Shown here one piece after another: positions 63,201-64,000 of a stretch of DNA of 64,000 nucleotides. The position numbers and the translations under genes were made by a program. Origin of the DNA: Coleophoma eucalyptorum. Lineage: Eukaryota > Ascomycota > Leotiomycetes > Helotiales > Dermateaceae. The notes under the pieces were generated by a model. The model had not been told where the DNA came from, searched no databases, and saw only the letters and a program-made list of their open reading frames with translations. Position 1 is the first letter of the stretch. Each line of letters starts with the position of its first letter. Where the stretch lies: assembly GCA_026120035.1 (NCBI GenBank), contig JALRME010000023.1, positions 248,001 to 312,000 of the forward strand, in the 5' to 3' direction.

Positions 63201-63219
63201 CGCCGCCGCCGCCGCCGCG
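63201..63219. repeat. CCG trinucleotide tract
   Basis: Six tandem CGC/CCG triplets directly after the isolated core repeat. Confidence 0.8.
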
Positions 63220-63249
63220 TGAATAACTAGTACAACAAGGAAAGGGAAG

Positions 63250-63272
63250 AAAAAAAAAAAAAAAAAAAAAAA
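63250..63272. repeat. Poly-A tract (23 A)
   Basis: An uninterrupted A run about 30 bases after the CCG tract, length uncertain. Confidence 0.8.
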
Positions 63273-63535
63273 CCAAAAACCTCACGAGCGAAAGTTTGGG
63301 CTAGGCTTGAGAGCAGAGATGAGACGAGATGAGACGAAACGGGGTGGAAAGCATTTATCCCAGGCAAGGAGCAGTAGTGAACAGAGAGATAAAAAAAAAA
63401 GGTGGGTTTGAATCGTTACCCTGAGGCGAGCGTGAGAGTCGAGACTCGAGATGTGTAGATGATGTCTTTTGGATATATGCAAATTTCCCGGCGATGGAAT
63501 TGGTAATAATTTTTGAGCTTATATACCTTTTTTTT

Positions 63536-63548
63536 GGGGGGGGGGGGG
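63536..63548. repeat. Poly-T/poly-G junction (13 G)
   Basis: A T run immediately followed by 13 G in non-coding DNA. Confidence 0.75.
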
Positions 63549-64000
63549 CCAGAGTTGGAATCTTTACAACCAACCAAAGCAAATCATGTTCACATGAATA
63601 ATCCTTATAAAGTGAACCGTCATTGAGACTTTTGGTGGTGAATGTGGAGTGAATATGGAATAACGGGTTTACTTGGAAGGTAGTATCAATGTGAAAGGCA
63701 GGGATGCAGAACTGCAAGAGAAATCACATCGCGTACCGGGACTTCATTTTGTTATTGTTCGAGCATCGTATCCAGGTCAAGACTTATAATAGACTGGCTC
63801 TTAAGTACGGCATTCTATGATCTCGTCCGTGAAAGACACAAGATATTAAAGATTTACTAATTATCATCATTATCATCCTTATCACCACAGAAGAGGGACA
63901 GATAGAGATAAGTTCGACGCTGATCTATACCCCAAGCGTGTCCCCGGTATTCGAGTTCTATTCTTAAACTACCATACCAAGCTTTGCCGACCTTATCAGA

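Larger units (their letters stand above)
62641..64000. other. Intergenic, low-complexity right end of window
   Basis: No gene was seen. It contains one isolated core repeat (63156), a CCG tract, a poly-A run and a poly-G run. It may include the leader or promoter of a gene beyond the window. Confidence 0.5.

Overview
The window is nuclear DNA of a filamentous ascomycete (Pezizomycotina). The basis is the gene set (SAGA Sgf73 with a SCA7 domain, an Rco1-type double-PHD protein, filamentous-fungal Pex26, GT34/GT32 Golgi glycosyltransferases, a Stealth protein), the short introns (mostly 45-60 nt) with CTAAC/CTGAC-like branch points, and the gene density. A leotiomycete is a reasonable guess from gene style, but the sequence alone does not prove it. 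Exon boundaries were read by hand from splice signals and reading-frame continuity; each model given here closes in frame from ATG to stop unless stated.

0-14 kb is an accessory, nutrition-type segment: the N-terminus of an epoxide-hydrolase-like alpha/beta hydrolase, a secreted tannase/feruloyl esterase, a PTR2 peptide transporter, a hexose-type MFS transporter and a CYP65-like cytochrome P450, separated by long gene-free stretches. 14-18 kb is gene-free.

18-29 kb is a compact glycan-related island: two paralogous GT34 glycosyltransferases flanking a GT32 (OCH1-like) glycosyltransferase, a secreted Ser/Thr-rich protein with a coding minisatellite, and a Stealth-family sugar-phosphate transferase. 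Its composition suggests a phosphoglycan or O-glycan modification locus, and it is the best candidate here for an undescribed system.

29.8-58 kb is dense and mostly conserved: mRNA guanylyltransferase, the cohesin regulator Pds5, an Rco1-like Rpd3S subunit, an EBP1/PA2G4-like protein, Snf5, a DEDD (CAF1/PARN-type) ribonuclease, Pex26, Sgf73 and a Bsc6-like MFS permease. Four of these are chromatin or cohesion factors.

58-64 kb has no intact gene that I can call. It carries about 17 diverged copies of a short core sequence. Eight form a tandem array with units of about 150-197 bp (61.2-62.6 kb). Most of the others are interleaved with coding-like and intron-like pieces (59.3-61.2 kb). Four of about 43 introns inferred in the window use GC-AG ends, which is unusually many.
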